A DNA stretch of 64,000 nt from Haladaptatus caseinilyticus (GCF_026248685.1 NZ_CP111040.1:248001-312000); one strand, 5' to 3'. Counted from the first letter of the stretch, positions 42,827-52,279 are shown. Made by a program: numbers and translations. The notes: generated by a model not told the origin, from the letters alone.

Positions 42827-43495
42827 CTGCTATGGGTGCATTGATCGTTTTTATCTTCTTATGTGTGCCAAACTTATCTAAATCCAAATGAATTTTGCGA
42901 ATGTCCGTCATTGCCAAAGTGACCTCGATTTCAACTAATCTAAGCGTCGTTTGGCTCTTTATATAGGCCTTTTGGTACTCTACCACCAATATTAGTGGGC
43001 GCAACCAAGCCAAGTCATAACAAGTCACAACAAATATAACATGTGTATTGACCAAAAAGACCATGAATAATTACTACAAACGATCTTGGTGACAAAAGCT
43101 CCCTTGCATTTGCAAGGGAATGGTTTTTTATATGTGAGTGATTAGTGGGGATTGACAAAGGTTGGACATTGCGTGCATGAGCATTAGTAGATGTACACGT
43201 ATGCGTAAGTTCCTAACCACACTTGGGGTAGACATGAATAATCAAAACGGAACAGACATCAGGATTAGAGATTTGAGTCTGAACTTCATGGATTTTAAAG
43301 GAGCCTTAAACATGGCTTATCTCCAATGTTGAATAAACAACAATACATTAATGCAATGATTTCTGGTCATAAAATGACAAAATATAAATGTATATAAGAC
43401 CTGAAGTGGGAAAACAACAGATTAATGTTCAGTGACACCTCACAGAAAACAATCGCATGTCCAGGAATACAGCCATATTGTGACAAACATAATAT
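42827..43495. other. 669-base AT-rich regulatory region
   Basis: Divergent region between the HalX gene (minus) and the winged-helix gene at 43496 (plus). It holds a perfect inverted repeat at 43101-43118. A TATA-like run CTTTATATAGG lies at 42956-42966. A 51-codon plus frame at 43177-43332 (its second Met begins MRKFLTTLGVDMNN) is open but unrecognised. The minus frame 42819-43064 is not called. Confidence 0.4.
43101..43118. repeat. Perfect 8-bp inverted repeat, operator-like
   Basis: CCCTTGCATTTGCAAGGG: two 8-base arms around TT. The short spacer makes it more like an operator than a terminator, although a run of T follows at 43123-43129. It lies 275 bases upstream of the HalX gene and 378 bases upstream of the 43496 gene. 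Confidence 0.5.
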
Positions 43496-44560
43496 ATGAA
43501 TATTCGAAACTTAATAAATGACTTCCAGGGTGTGTCCAGCATTCTTGTACTCGCTCCTTTGACGCCAAAGGGGAATCAAGATCACATCGAACTGGTAGCT
43601 TCTGCGTTACCAGAAATTGAGAACCTTGCGGCAGTCACGTATACTCAACCACCAGAACAATGGTTTGCAGATTGGAAACAAACTGTCGGACCCATACCTC
43701 CAAAATCTAGATTTATTCATGCAAGTGGCATGGCTCAGTCTCAATCTTTCGGTGAACACACGCCGGCAAATGTAGATACAACAGTTGTCGATCCAGCAGA
43801 TCCAATGGAGATTATCGTACCTCTAAGCAACCATTTAAAGGACCGGACTGAATCTAAGAGTAGAGCTGTTATATCGATACAAACACTTACAGTTCTGCTT
43901 GAATATGTTGATTTTGATACTGCATTTCGGTATCTACACATACTCACACATCGAATACAAGCCGCAGGGGCAGTCGGCTTTTTCCAAATGGACCCCGATA
44001 TCCATGACCCTGAAACGATAAATACACTAAAAACACTATTTGATGTTGTTATTGAGGTTACGGAAGAGGGAGCTGAGTCAAGGTCGTCAGAAGCGTATAC
44101 ATCCACCAATCAGGTAGCCGAAGATAATCAATCAGTTGAAACAGATTCCGAAAAACAGCCTGAAAAGACTAACCCATTTTTGGGATTATGGAAATCACTT
44201 TCGAAGCTTTTCACTTGGAACAATAACGATGATGTAGTAGTTCATCAAGAAATTGATTCGGAAGTAGATGCCTCGGATGACCCGGTAGAAAACACGCCAC
44301 AATCGACAGTTGATAATCTTGTGGACGAAGACATGCTCACTGACGAAGAACGAATACGTTCTTTACTTATTCATTATGGTGGGAGAATGAAACAAGCAGA
44401 TATTACTGCAGAAACTTCGTGGTCAAAGTCAACAGTAAGTCGAAAGCTCTCAAAAATGGAAGAGAATGAGGAAATAACACGAGTTCAAATGGGTCGTGGT
44501 AATCTTGTCTTCCTCAATGGGTCTGAGCCGGAAGCATCTAAATCACCCTTTGAGGCATGA
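43496..44560 (+). CDS. Winged-helix protein with N-terminal RecA-like (DUF7504-like) domain
   Basis: 354 residues, no membrane segment. The N-terminal domain (about 1-190) has alternating beta-alpha pattern (SSILVLAPLTPKGNQDHIEL, RAVISIQTLTVLLEYVDF, AAGAVGFFQMDPDIHDPE) typical of a haloarchaeal RecA-like family that I associate with DUF7504; no Walker A motif is evident. An acidic linker (about 195-280) leads to a winged helix (about 285-345; RIRSLLIHYGGRMKQADI, WSKSTVSRKLSKMEENEEI). This last domain closely parallels the cytoplasmic domain of the calcium-repeat protein at 6227. It probably regulates genes; targets unknown. Confidence 0.75.
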   Translation: MNIRNLINDFQGVSSILVLAPLTPKGNQDHIELVASALPEIENLAAVTYTQPPEQWFADWKQTVGPIPPKSRFIHASGMAQSQSFGEHTPANVDTTVVDPADPMEIIVPLSNHLKDRTESKSRAVISIQTLTVLLEYVDFDTAFRYLHILTHRIQAAGAVGFFQMDPDIHDPETINTLKTLFDVVIEVTEEGAESRSSEAYTSTNQVAEDNQSVETDSEKQPEKTNPFLGLWKSLSKLFTWNNNDDVVVHQEIDSEVDASDDPVENTPQSTVDNLVDEDMLTDEERIRSLLIHYGGRMKQADITAETSWSKSTVSRKLSKMEENEEITRVQMGRGNLVFLNGSEPEASKSPFEA

Positions 44561-45055
44561 TCTACATTTGTTTTCTTACTCAAAACGCGAGGGAAGTCAG
44601 TGTCATGAGCGCTAGTTACCCTCGCGGCCGGATATTTGGAACGCCTCCGCACTAGGCAACAGTCTATAGTTGGTTGTACGTAATAAGTATAGGGCTGTTA
44701 AACCTCTAATAGGACGAAAGACATAATTACTGAATTCGTTAATGAATATACAATCTTTCTTAGATTCTGTTGTAGAACGTTTAATGTTTAGTTCAAGTGG
44801 TGAACAACCGGGACCTGACTCAAACCATTACTGATTAGTTGGATATTGTACTATTTGGGGGAGACACCAAGCAAATAACGACATTGTACATTGCTTACGC
44901 ATGGTGTTCTATTCAATGAACTTTATTTTTACGAAATCTGCCATCTGTGCCCTTAATAGTCTATTAAGAAACTCAAAAGCATATCAAAAACAGTCTGCAA
45001 CAGAATGGGAAAGATTTATTGGTTTATTATTCATTGTATCACTAATTAAAACGTC
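44561..45055. other. 495-base AT-rich region with 3' hairpin
   Basis: Downstream of the 43496 gene lies an inverted repeat, CGCGAGGG (44586-44593) with CCCTCGCG (44619-44626), 26 bases after the stop codon, so it may help transcript ending or stability. A TATA-like GGTTTATTATTC at 45021-45032 lies 25-30 bases before the ATG of the next gene. No coding frame seen. Confidence 0.4.
44586..44626 (+). terminator. Candidate 3' hairpin of the winged-helix gene
   Basis: 8-base GC-rich arms (CGCGAGGG/CCCTCGCG) with a 25-base loop, placed 26 bases after the stop at 44560. There is no strong T run directly after it, so termination is uncertain. Confidence 0.3.
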
Positions 45056-45646
45056 ATGAGTGCAGCAGAAGCCCAAATTGATACCAGTGAAAGCCACGAT
45101 GCTGATGGAAAGAAAGCTAATCCTGAGCTCTCAAAGGATAAAATATTCCATCTCCTTCAAACACCACGACGACGGTATGTTCTTCGCTATCTTCAAGAGT
45201 ATGATGGAACTGTTCAAATGCGGGATATCGCAGAGCAAGTAGCAGCGTGGGAAAATAATACGACGCTGCAGGAGCTAACCTCTGACCAACGGCAAAGAGT
45301 GTATATCCCATTGTATCAATCGCACTTACCGAAATTGGATGAAGAGGGGATTATTCAATATGACCAGAGCCGTGGCACAGTGAAGCGGACTGAGGTGGCA
45401 GATCAATTTGACCAATTCTTGCTCATCGATGAATCGGCCAAAATAGAAACACAAGTAGAAAATCAAATTCGGTGGGAGACATACTATCTTGGTGTGTCAG
45501 TAGTTAGTACCATTCTTCTCGTTGCCTCAGCCTTTGGCCCATCTATTGTTGAAACCATACCTTCTGGAATCGTTGGGGGAATCATTGTTGCCATGTTTGC
45601 GATTATAACGCTTGCGCAATTTGTCACTGAATATGATGAAAATTGA
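45056..45646 (+). CDS. DUF7344-like winged-helix membrane protein (copy 2)
   Basis: 196 residues, same layout as the protein at 29833: winged-helix-like domain (IFHLLQTPRRRYVLRYLQE, MRDIAEQVAAWENNTTLQ, RQRVYIPLYQSHLPKLDEEG), then two C-terminal membrane helices (about 140-160 and 168-188). The helices diverge more than the soluble domain. The TATA-like element at 45021-45032 implies a leaderless or nearly leaderless transcript. It opens the regulatory cluster around the TFB gene. Confidence 0.75.
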   Translation: MSAAEAQIDTSESHDADGKKANPELSKDKIFHLLQTPRRRYVLRYLQEYDGTVQMRDIAEQVAAWENNTTLQELTSDQRQRVYIPLYQSHLPKLDEEGIIQYDQSRGTVKRTEVADQFDQFLLIDESAKIETQVENQIRWETYYLGVSVVSTILLVASAFGPSIVETIPSGIVGGIIVAMFAIITLAQFVTEYDEN

Positions 45647-45698
45647 ATTTTCAATTACTGCATCGTTCACCCGATAGCCTAATTTTAGCGTCTATTTG

Positions 45699-45932
45699 TC
45701 AGTGAACCTGTGGTATCTGTTCCGTTTCTTGTGCAGTCATTTCTCTGGTTAGGCCATTAGCGAGTTTGAATACTGCCTTTTTGTGATCCGATTTTGAGTG
45801 ATGGATTGACGTTGGGTGTACACCAGCTGAATCATAATCTTGAAAATCCAATGTTTCTTCGTTTCGCACTTTGTAGTTATTCCGAATTTCAACGAGCAGC
45901 CCGTGAAGGTGGATTAGTTCTTGCTTCTTCAT
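45699..45932 (-). CDS. UPF0058 family protein (copy 1)
   Basis: 77 residues. Matches the small archaeal UPF0058 family: MKKQELIHLHGLL at the start and HPTSIHHSKSDHKKAVF in the middle, with many His residues. Function unknown; a metal-binding helical fold is plausible. It is nearly the same as the protein at 48745 in the first 20 residues and the His-rich block. Convergent with the DUF7344-like gene and divergent from the PadR gene at 46137. Confidence 0.8.
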   Translation of the reverse strand: MKKQELIHLHGLLVEIRNNYKVRNEETLDFQDYDSAGVHPTSIHHSKSDHKKAVFKLANGLTREMTAQETEQIPQVH

Positions 45933-46136
45933 ATCAACGGTAGGTTTATGGTTCGAACCTAATATCCTCTTGGGCCGCTAGCCGTAGTTGGTTGGGAAAA
46001 TCCTGCTAATGGGCCGACCATATGATGTCATAATTTAGTATTTATCATAGGATGGCTATAGTTCAAATCCGTTTATGATCTAATTAGTGGGACTTATTAT
46101 GCTCTTAACTAATACCTTGTAGTCATTATGTAGAAA

Positions 46137-46442
46137 ATGGATATGTACGATCTGACCGGCTTCCAAAGGGATCTGTTGTACGTAATTAACGGTCTGGACG
46201 AGCCACATGGTCTTGCAATTAAAGAGGAATTGGAAGATTATTATGAAAAAGATATTCACCACGGTCGACTCTATCCAAACCTAGATACTCTTGTCGATAA
46301 AGGACTAGTCGAAAAGGGTCAAGTTGATCGTCGCACGAACTACTACACTCTAACCCGTCGTGGACAGCGTGAAATTGATGCGCGTAGCGAATGGGAAGCA
46401 CAGTATATTGATGAGAAAGAATCGATAGAAGCAGCTAATTAA
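46137..46442 (+). CDS. PadR family transcriptional regulator (copy 1)
   Basis: 101 residues (an ATG two codons in is also possible). Winged-helix PadR signature: LTGFQRDLLYVINGL, HGLAIKEELEDYY, HGRLYPNLDTLVDKGLVEKG, RRTNYYTLTRRG. Short members of this family bind DNA as dimers. It is a paralogue of the protein at 47947 (HGRLYPNLDTLIERGLVEKS). The pair flanks the TFB gene, and each lies beside a UPF0058 gene, suggesting a duplicated regulatory unit. A TATA-like GACTTATTATGC at 46091-46102 precedes it. Confidence 0.88.
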   Translation: MDMYDLTGFQRDLLYVINGLDEPHGLAIKEELEDYYEKDIHHGRLYPNLDTLVDKGLVEKGQVDRRTNYYTLTRRGQREIDARSEWEAQYIDEKESIEAAN

Positions 46443-46677
46443 TTAAAAAGCACCGCTTAAGGTGCATTTTCCTAATTAAACTCCGTAGTTAAAAATCCAA
46501 CTTTATCTATTATTGTGGTTGATGCCATGAAGTGATTGAAGTGCAAAGCAGTCACGCAAGCTCATCTACAGCTTGATATTTTTCCGAGGTTTGAAATTGT
46601 CTCTTCATTATTACTCCCTATACCATGTTGGAATTTTCAGTCTAGTATGGTATTGGACCGCAAGATCTAATCCGGGG

Positions 46678-46685
46678 GTTTAAAT
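46678..46685 (+). promoter_or_regulatory. TATA box for tfb
   Basis: GTTTAAAT, centred about 26 bases before the ATG at 46707, so transcript start and start codon nearly coincide. Confidence 0.5.
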
Positions 46686-46706
46686 GTTTGCTGTGAGTAT
46701 AGAACA

Positions 46707-47666
46707 ATGATGAAACGGTCCACTCGCCAACGGGAGCGCCGCGCGGAGCAAACCGAAACCGAGGAGGAGGGAGTCAAGGGCTGTCCTGAGTGCGGGTCGA
46801 AGGAGCTCGTCAACAGCGCTGACCAGTCCGAGATTGTTTGTGACGACTGTGGATTGGTTGTTGAAGAAGATCACGTCGACCGTGGGCCGGAGTGGCGCGC
46901 GTTTAATCACAGCGAGCGACAAAGCAAGTCTCGCGTAGGCGCGCCAACCACACAAACGATGCACGATAAGGGGTTGACCACTACCATTGACTGGAAAAAC
47001 CAAGATGCGTATGGTCGGTCACTTTCATCAGAAAAACGGAGTCAAATGCATCGTTTGAGGAAATGGCAAGAACGTATCCGGACTAAAGACGCTGGCGAGC
47101 GCAACCTTCAATTCGCACTTTCTGAAATTGACCGTATGGCGTCTGCACTAGGCGTCCCACGATCGGTACGTGAAGTCGCCTCCGTCATTTATCGTCGAGC
47201 ACTCGCAGAAGACTTGATACGAGGACGTTCGATTGAAGGCGTTGCAACGAGCACTCTATATGCAGCTTGCCGACAAGAGGGGATTCCACGGAGCCTTGAG
47301 GAAGTTGCAGAAGTATCTCGCGTTGATCAAAAGGAAATTGGTCGGACATATCGCTACATTTCGCAAGAGCTCGGATTGGAAATGAAGCCAGTGGATCCTA
47401 AGCAATACGTACCACGATTTTGCTCGGATCTTGGTGTTAGTGAAGAAGTGCAGTCGAAGGCGAATGAAATCATCGATACAACTGCAGAACAAGGCCTACT
47501 TTCAGGAAAATCTCCCACAGGTTATGCAGCTGCTGCGATTTACGCTGCTTCGCTTCTATGTAACGAAAAGAAAACTCAGCGTGAAGTGGCAGATGTTGCT
47601 CAAGTGACTGAGGTTACTATTCGCAACCGATATCAAGAGCAAATCGAAGCACTCGGAATTCACTAA
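46707..47666 (+). CDS. tfb: Transcription initiation factor IIB
   Basis: Recruits RNA polymerase to TBP-bound promoters. 319 residues. A basic start is followed by a zinc ribbon with Cys26, Cys29, Cys45 and Cys48 (CPECG, CDDCG), the B-finger region ([12 protein letters not shown]), then two cyclin-like repeats (about 120-210 and 215-310; LPRSV-type [57 protein letters not shown]). Haloarchaea carry several TFB paralogues that diversify promoter choice. A TATA box GTTTAAAT (46678-46685) is spaced for a leaderless start at 46707. Confidence 0.95.
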   Translation: MMKRSTRQRERRAEQTETEEEGVKGCPECGSKELVNSADQSEIVCDDCGLVVEEDHVDRGPEWRAFNHSERQSKSRVGAPTTQTMHDKGLTTTIDWKNQDAYGRSLSSEKRSQMHRLRKWQERIRTKDAGERNLQFALSEIDRMASALGVPRSVREVASVIYRRALAEDLIRGRSIEGVATSTLYAACRQEGIPRSLEEVAEVSRVDQKEIGRTYRYISQELGLEMKPVDPKQYVPRFCSDLGVSEEVQSKANEIIDTTAEQGLLSGKSPTGYAAAAIYAASLLCNEKKTQREVADVAQVTEVTIRNRYQEQIEALGIH

Positions 47667-47946
47667 CTTTCTCTACTTCAACGCGGTTTGAAAATAACCA
47701 ACATGTCTCACCTCTTCTAGATAATTCTTTTGCAATTGTATTTGGCCAGTAGTTAAATAGAATACCGATAATGATATGGATAGATTCAAGCTACGAAACT
47801 GTGACTATCTCAAGTAGATGGTGCTATTGTAGTATTTTTTGCGAGCAGGTATTATGTGTTAGATAATTTTTGTAACCTCGGTCATAAATATTGCTCAGAG
47901 CAGTAAGGTTTATATCCTTTGTCAATCAAGACAACACCATCGGACC

Positions 47947-48309
47947 ATGTCAGAGGCAAAAACTATTACCGATCCGAAGACCACCGCGCGTGATCTTACT
48001 GCATTCCAACAGAACGTCCTCATAGTCCTTTCTGAGGAGTCTCGATACGGTCTCGCTATCAAGCGAGAACTGGAAAGCTTCTACGACGAGGAGGTAAACC
48101 ATGGCCGCTTGTACCCCAATCTGGATACCCTCATCGAGCGTGGATTGGTCGAAAAAAGTGAACTCGACAAGCGGACGAATGAGTACGGCATCACCGAGGA
48201 TGGTATAGCTGTACTGCTTGACTCGTTTGAATGGCGGTTCGGCAAGTTCATCACGGACAATGATCGTGCAGAACAGCTCCGTGACTTAATCGAAGCAGAT
48301 CAACAGTAA
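47947..48309 (+). CDS. PadR family transcriptional regulator (copy 2)
   Basis: 120 residues. PadR winged helix as in the 46137 gene: LTAFQQNVLIVLSEES, YGLAIKRELESFYDEEV, HGRLYPNLDTLIERGLVEKS, KRTNEYGITEDG. It has an N-terminal extension and a longer C-terminal helix than copy 1. A TATA box (GGTTTATATCC, 47908-47918) gives a leader of about 9 bases. It lies 280 bases after tfb. Confidence 0.88.
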   Translation: MSEAKTITDPKTTARDLTAFQQNVLIVLSEESRYGLAIKRELESFYDEEVNHGRLYPNLDTLIERGLVEKSELDKRTNEYGITEDGIAVLLDSFEWRFGKFITDNDRAEQLRDLIEADQQ

Positions 48310-48744
48310 TTCTTTAGCGCATCTTGAGCGCTATTTATTGATAATGCTTTCCTACTAGGCAATGCCATTGTGAGATTAAGTTCACGTTGTTATACCGATC
48401 TGTGCTGAAAGTCATCTTTCTCGGCAGGAATACAACGCAAGGATCAATCTTTCCTTGCACATTAAAATTGATATGATAAATTTAATTGAATAGAGTGGTG
48501 TATTTCATATTCTATCTATATTTGATTCTTATTTCTCGTTTCATAAAAACATTAAAATAGATAAATGGTCAATATACTAAATATATAGTCGAACGACATT
48601 AGTTGCTATAATAATTATTATTGGTGTTCATAAAATCATATCTCATTTTCTTTTCTATGATATAGCTTTCTTTGGAAAGCCAGTACCTGTGTTAATACTA
48701 CTCAAGGAAGTACTATACGGCTACAGTCGTTAGTTGACTTCGCG
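48310..48744. other. 435-base very AT-rich region
   Basis: Between PadR copy 2 and UPF0058 copy 2, both plus strand. Long A/T runs at 48480-48640, no coding frame or inverted repeat that stands out. Confidence 0.35.
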
Positions 48745-48981
48745 ATGAAAAAACAAGAGCTCATTCACCTGCATGGCCTTCTTTCAGAAGTACGAACTCG
48801 ATTTGAAACAAAGACTGATTCCGAATCCGATTTTTCAAGCTATGACGAACAAAAAACACGACCAACTTCTATTCACCACTCGAAAAACGATCACCGAAAT
48901 GCAGTGCTTACAATAGCTGATGATCTCACAGCTAATATGATGAAGACGGAGTCAAAGACTGTCGCGCCTCACGCTGATTGA
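48745..48981 (+). CDS. UPF0058 family protein (copy 2)
   Basis: 78 residues. MKKQELIHLHGLLSEVR start and RPTSIHHSKNDHRNAVL block match the protein at 45699. Function unknown. It stands in the same strand as the PadR and tfb genes, while copy 1 is inverted, so the duplicate modules are not simple tandem copies. Confidence 0.8.
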   Translation: MKKQELIHLHGLLSEVRTRFETKTDSESDFSSYDEQKTRPTSIHHSKNDHRNAVLTIADDLTANMMKTESKTVAPHAD

Positions 48982-49147
48982 ATTCCAGACCAAGCATAGT
49001 CTCTAATTCAAATGATAGTACATAGTATTGGATGAGACCAATCTTTATTCATAGTCTCAATTAATTTCTCCAGCTTTAAATTCACCACAAAATTTCGTAT
49101 AAACAGGTGTAATATTTTATTCTTATAGGGTAAAAATGTTATTGATG

Positions 49148-49384
49148 CTACGATTTAGAAAAATAAAGCGATCCACCAGTTGTGATTCCAATCACGCCAA
49201 TCCACATTAGGCCAAGTGCCACTCCTACTCTTGACTGAGTAACAATCCCACTTTGATTGACGAGTGATGAACTCAGTACCCCCACCATCACACCAAATAA
49301 AACTACACTGAAAAGCGAACCACTGACAAGGAACATTGAAAAAGAGAAACTAGAGGTTCTTTGAAACGAACTTGACCGGTTCAT
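49148..49384 (-). CDS. Small membrane protein, unknown function
   Basis: 78 residues with a Ser/Phe-rich start and two hydrophobic segments (about 16-37 and 52-73). The start ATG at 49384 follows an AT-rich stretch. No family recognised. The hydrophobic pattern and the lack of a competing frame support it. Confidence 0.45.
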   Translation of the reverse strand: MNRSSSFQRTSSFSFSMFLVSGSLFSVVLFGVMVGVLSSSLVNQSGIVTQSRVGVALGLMWIGVIGITTGGSLYFSKS

Positions 49385-49608
49385 TACTAATTACTTTTCC
49401 ACCGCTCATTATGTGCGTTACTATTCCTTTGTCTTGGTGGTACAGTTCCATTTCACTTGTCCGGCCAAGATTAGGTGGATAACGACCTCAACAAATTTAG
49501 ATGGGCGGCGTCAAAACTGCTGAACGTCGGCTACTGAAGGTAAAGATCGTTGGGATATGACTGGCGAGGTATCCGATTACAGAGAGCTCACATTCGATCA
49601 CGATAGCT

Positions 49609-49794
49609 ATGAGCGCTATACGGACCTTCATTTTCAACCCAGTCAATACTCCCAAAGAGATCGCTGTAGCGTTTACCGGCGAATCAGTAAGCGTTGGAAC
49701 AACAACGGTTGCAGATCGCCCGGATTCCGTAAACAGAGTGTTTTACGGCTATATTCTACGTTGTGTTCTTATTGGCTGGCTTCAAGCTCGATAA
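49609..49794 (+). CDS. Possible 61-residue protein, unrecognised
   Basis: Starts MSAIRTFIFNPVNTPKEIAV and ends with a hydrophobic helix (VFYGYILRCVLIGWLQ). The composition looks protein-like, but a longer frame (49557-49829) overlaps it in another register and neither has a recognised family. It may be a gene remnant. Confidence 0.25.
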   Translation: MSAIRTFIFNPVNTPKEIAVAFTGESVSVGTTTVADRPDSVNRVFYGYILRCVLIGWLQAR

Positions 49795-49952
49795 CCAATA
49801 ATAGCCGTTCGGTTCTCAAGGGTTCGTAACAGCAAGGAACATTAATATGGATTTATCCTGGATGAGTATTCTTGTTCTCCAAAATAGGTTATTAACCACA
49901 AACTGTGGTATTACAATTTACGGAATTCGGTTGATTTAGCGTGAGAAGATTA

Positions 49953-51056
49953 TCAACGGAGTACTATCCGACAATAATCTCCAATAGAGATAGATTGGAA
50001 ACCTGTACTATCTGTGTCTGATTCAGACTCATCCCCTGACTGTTTGTCGTCTTCTTTATCTTCCTTACTGGATGAAGTGGTACTGTCAGACGTTGTCTCC
50101 TTCGATGGAGAGATATTTTCTGATTGATCCTCGTTACTCTTTTGACTGCCACTCACACTAGTGGATTCGCTTGTATCGCTGCTAGACGAATCATTATCAG
50201 TGGTGTTGGATTCGTCAGAGGTTGAACGATCTGGTGATTCTGATGGTTTGTTCTCTTCGTTGCTAGAGCTATCCGTTGAGGTACTTTCGTTTGTGCCTTG
50301 CTCACTAGATGGTTCTGAATCATCACCACTTGTACTCTCAGTGTCTGTTGGTTCAGATGCACTCGAGATTCGTTTCCCAATCCAGCTTAGCAGATCGTCG
50401 GTATCATGATGAGGTGCGTAAGTTTCGCCATTGAGAACCATTGTTGGCGTGAAACTCACATCATAATCACCAGCCGAATAGCGGCTTTGCTCAACACTTT
50501 CGGTGTAATTGTCTGACGAAGCGCGATCTACAATCTCATTTCGGTCCGACACATCTGCAGATTGCATCCGATTTTCCATTTCACTGAATGACACATTCCC
50601 TGAGATAAGATCTGAGAACATGAAATCGAAGAAATTCCAATAATCATCAGGTGAAACGTCCCAAACACCCATAGCAGCTTCCGAAATAAGTGGATCACTG
50701 TCGGAGATATAGTAGGTCGAACTCCCATGAGAGGTGGTACCTGGCGGCTGATACGCAAGCGCCCGAAATTGTACGTTTAGGTCACCAGTGGTCACATATT
50801 CGTTTATTACTGCTTCGAGGTTGCCATCTTGAACAAATTTTTGTGTGTATGGACATTTGAAGTTCCCATAAACGACAGCGGTTGGGTTGTCTTTGGCTGT
50901 TCCCATTGTCGCATACGTTAGGTCATCAGTTGTATCTGGAATAGGAGCATCAGTAACATTTGCTGCACTAGCTGGGATTGTACTGCTTAGACCTGCTGCC
51001 GTTACGATACCCACTGTTTTCAAAAACTCTCTCCGCGACGAATTTCGCTCTGACAT
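49953..51056 (-). CDS. Tat-exported DsbA-like protein with CPYT site and Ser-rich tail
   Basis: 367 residues. A twin-arginine signal (SRREFLKTVGIVTAAG) ends near Ala32. A thioredoxin-fold DsbA-like domain (about 45-225) has an active-site motif CPYT (Cys68), so the second cysteine of the usual CxxC is Thr; the cis-proline segment is SFTPTMVLNG. A tail of about 120 residues is almost all Ser, Thr, Asp, Glu and Asn. The last residues include a lone Cys362 (DYCRIV). A one-thiol site suggests reductase/isomerase or monothiol exchange. It is divergent from the CPNC lipoprotein. Confidence 0.85.
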   Translation of the reverse strand: MSERNSSRREFLKTVGIVTAAGLSSTIPASAANVTDAPIPDTTDDLTYATMGTAKDNPTAVVYGNFKCPYTQKFVQDGNLEAVINEYVTTGDLNVQFRALAYQPPGTTSHGSSTYYISDSDPLISEAAMGVWDVSPDDYWNFFDFMFSDLISGNVSFSEMENRMQSADVSDRNEIVDRASSDNYTESVEQSRYSAGDYDVSFTPTMVLNGETYAPHHDTDDLLSWIGKRISSASEPTDTESTSGDDSEPSSEQGTNESTSTDSSSNEENKPSESPDRSTSDESNTTDNDSSSSDTSESTSVSGSQKSNEDQSENISPSKETTSDSTTSSSKEDKEDDKQSGDESESDTDSTGFQSISIGDYCRIVLR

Positions 51057-51390
51057 CTCTTTTATCCTAATCTCGTACTGTTATAGAACCAATCAATCGT
51101 TTGGAGGATTTCGCGAAATTGAACCTTTGCACAACAGTTCTGGACTCTTTCAACTAAATAGAAAGAAGATTGTTATGGATCTAGTGGAATAGATACTAGA
51201 GAACTTCTTGGAATATATTGTTTAATATACTTTGACAAGTGTACGTGGAGTTTGATAATATTGTTTTACTCAACAACTTTGTTAACGACATTTTGTATCT
51301 ACTCTTGATCCATACTCTGGAAAAACGCCAGAATAGGTCTAAGCAATAGTTCTAAGTAGCAGGGGTATAATTCTAAAAAAGTTACGCATA
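51057..51390. other. Divergent promoter region of the two DsbA-like genes
   Basis: 334 bases. A TATA box (GGTATAATTCT, 51364-51374) lies about 25 bases before the ATG at 51391, implying a leaderless transcript. The rest is AT-rich; no gene seen. Confidence 0.45.
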
Positions 51391-52233
51391 ATGAACCGAC
51401 GATCTTTCCTCACAAAAACCGTTCCCGTCGGGCTATTGCTCGCTGGCTGTACATCAAATGAATCAAACAATAACCCAACGACATCACCTACTTCAGTATC
51501 GAGAACCGTAACAAAAACCAGCAGTACCACTGTGGGTAAGACACAATATTCGAATGCGCCAACTACACACTCTCAGACTACATCTCCCCAAGCGACAACC
51601 TCTACCAGTGAGAAAACAAGCGAGTCAGAAACCCAGAAACCTACAAAAGAATCTACGACGTCTAATTCTAACCCTAATCATTCATCTGCAAGGGGTGTTT
51701 TTGATGAGCCAACACGTGGTCCTGTCCCATTTAGCAACAAAGGAACTTTGATTGTATTCGAGGACCCATCTTGTCCAAATTGCTTGCATTTTGAAAAAGA
51801 AACATACCCCAAATTAAAGCGCAATTATATTGATAAAGGGGATTTGTCATTGGTTTATAGATCGTTTCCAGTAGTGGAAAAATGGGGCGTAGATGCGACT
51901 CATGCTCTTGAGGCTGTATATCTCAAAAATGAACAGTCATTTTGGAATCTTAAAAAATATTACTTTGATAACCAAGATCAGTTCGACACTGATAATATAT
52001 TTGATAAAACGAAACGATATTTGGAGAAAAACACTAGTTTGAATGGTGAAGAGATTATTCGGAATGCAGAATCTAAGGCAGTAAAGGCAAATATTAATGA
52101 AGATTTAACTGTGGGAAAGCGGGCGGGTATTCGTGGTACGCCAACATTCTTTGCTTTCCGTTCGGAACGGTATATTACCGAAATTATTGGGAGGCAGAGC
52201 TATAGTATATTTAAGAATGTACTTGGTTTATAA
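51391..52233 (+). CDS. DsbA-like thioredoxin-fold lipoprotein with CPNC site
   Basis: 280 residues. Lipobox LLLAGC with Cys20 follows an RR-containing signal (MNRRSFLTKT), so it is probably exported folded and lipid-anchored. A Ser/Thr linker reaches about residue 100. The thioredoxin-like domain has the dithiol site CPNC (Cys128, Cys131) and a cis-Pro segment GTPTFFAF. It would form or exchange disulfides in exported proteins. It is divergent from the CPYT protein, and the two make a natural pair. Confidence 0.88.
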   Translation: MNRRSFLTKTVPVGLLLAGCTSNESNNNPTTSPTSVSRTVTKTSSTTVGKTQYSNAPTTHSQTTSPQATTSTSEKTSESETQKPTKESTTSNSNPNHSSARGVFDEPTRGPVPFSNKGTLIVFEDPSCPNCLHFEKETYPKLKRNYIDKGDLSLVYRSFPVVEKWGVDATHALEAVYLKNEQSFWNLKKYYFDNQDQFDTDNIFDKTKRYLEKNTSLNGEEIIRNAESKAVKANINEDLTVGKRAGIRGTPTFFAFRSERYITEIIGRQSYSIFKNVLGL

Positions 52234-52279
52234 CCTTACTGACCATCCTTTGTATATTCTAAATTAAACGTAGGCTATT

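Noticed and set aside
42819-43064. 81-codon minus-strand frame upstream of the HalX gene
   Set aside because: It overlaps the HalX start and promoter region and has no recognisable family.
49557-49829. 90-codon plus-strand frame
   Set aside because: Composition (Arg, Ser, Tyr, Trp rich) looks like an out-of-frame reading; the overlapping 49609 frame is the better candidate.
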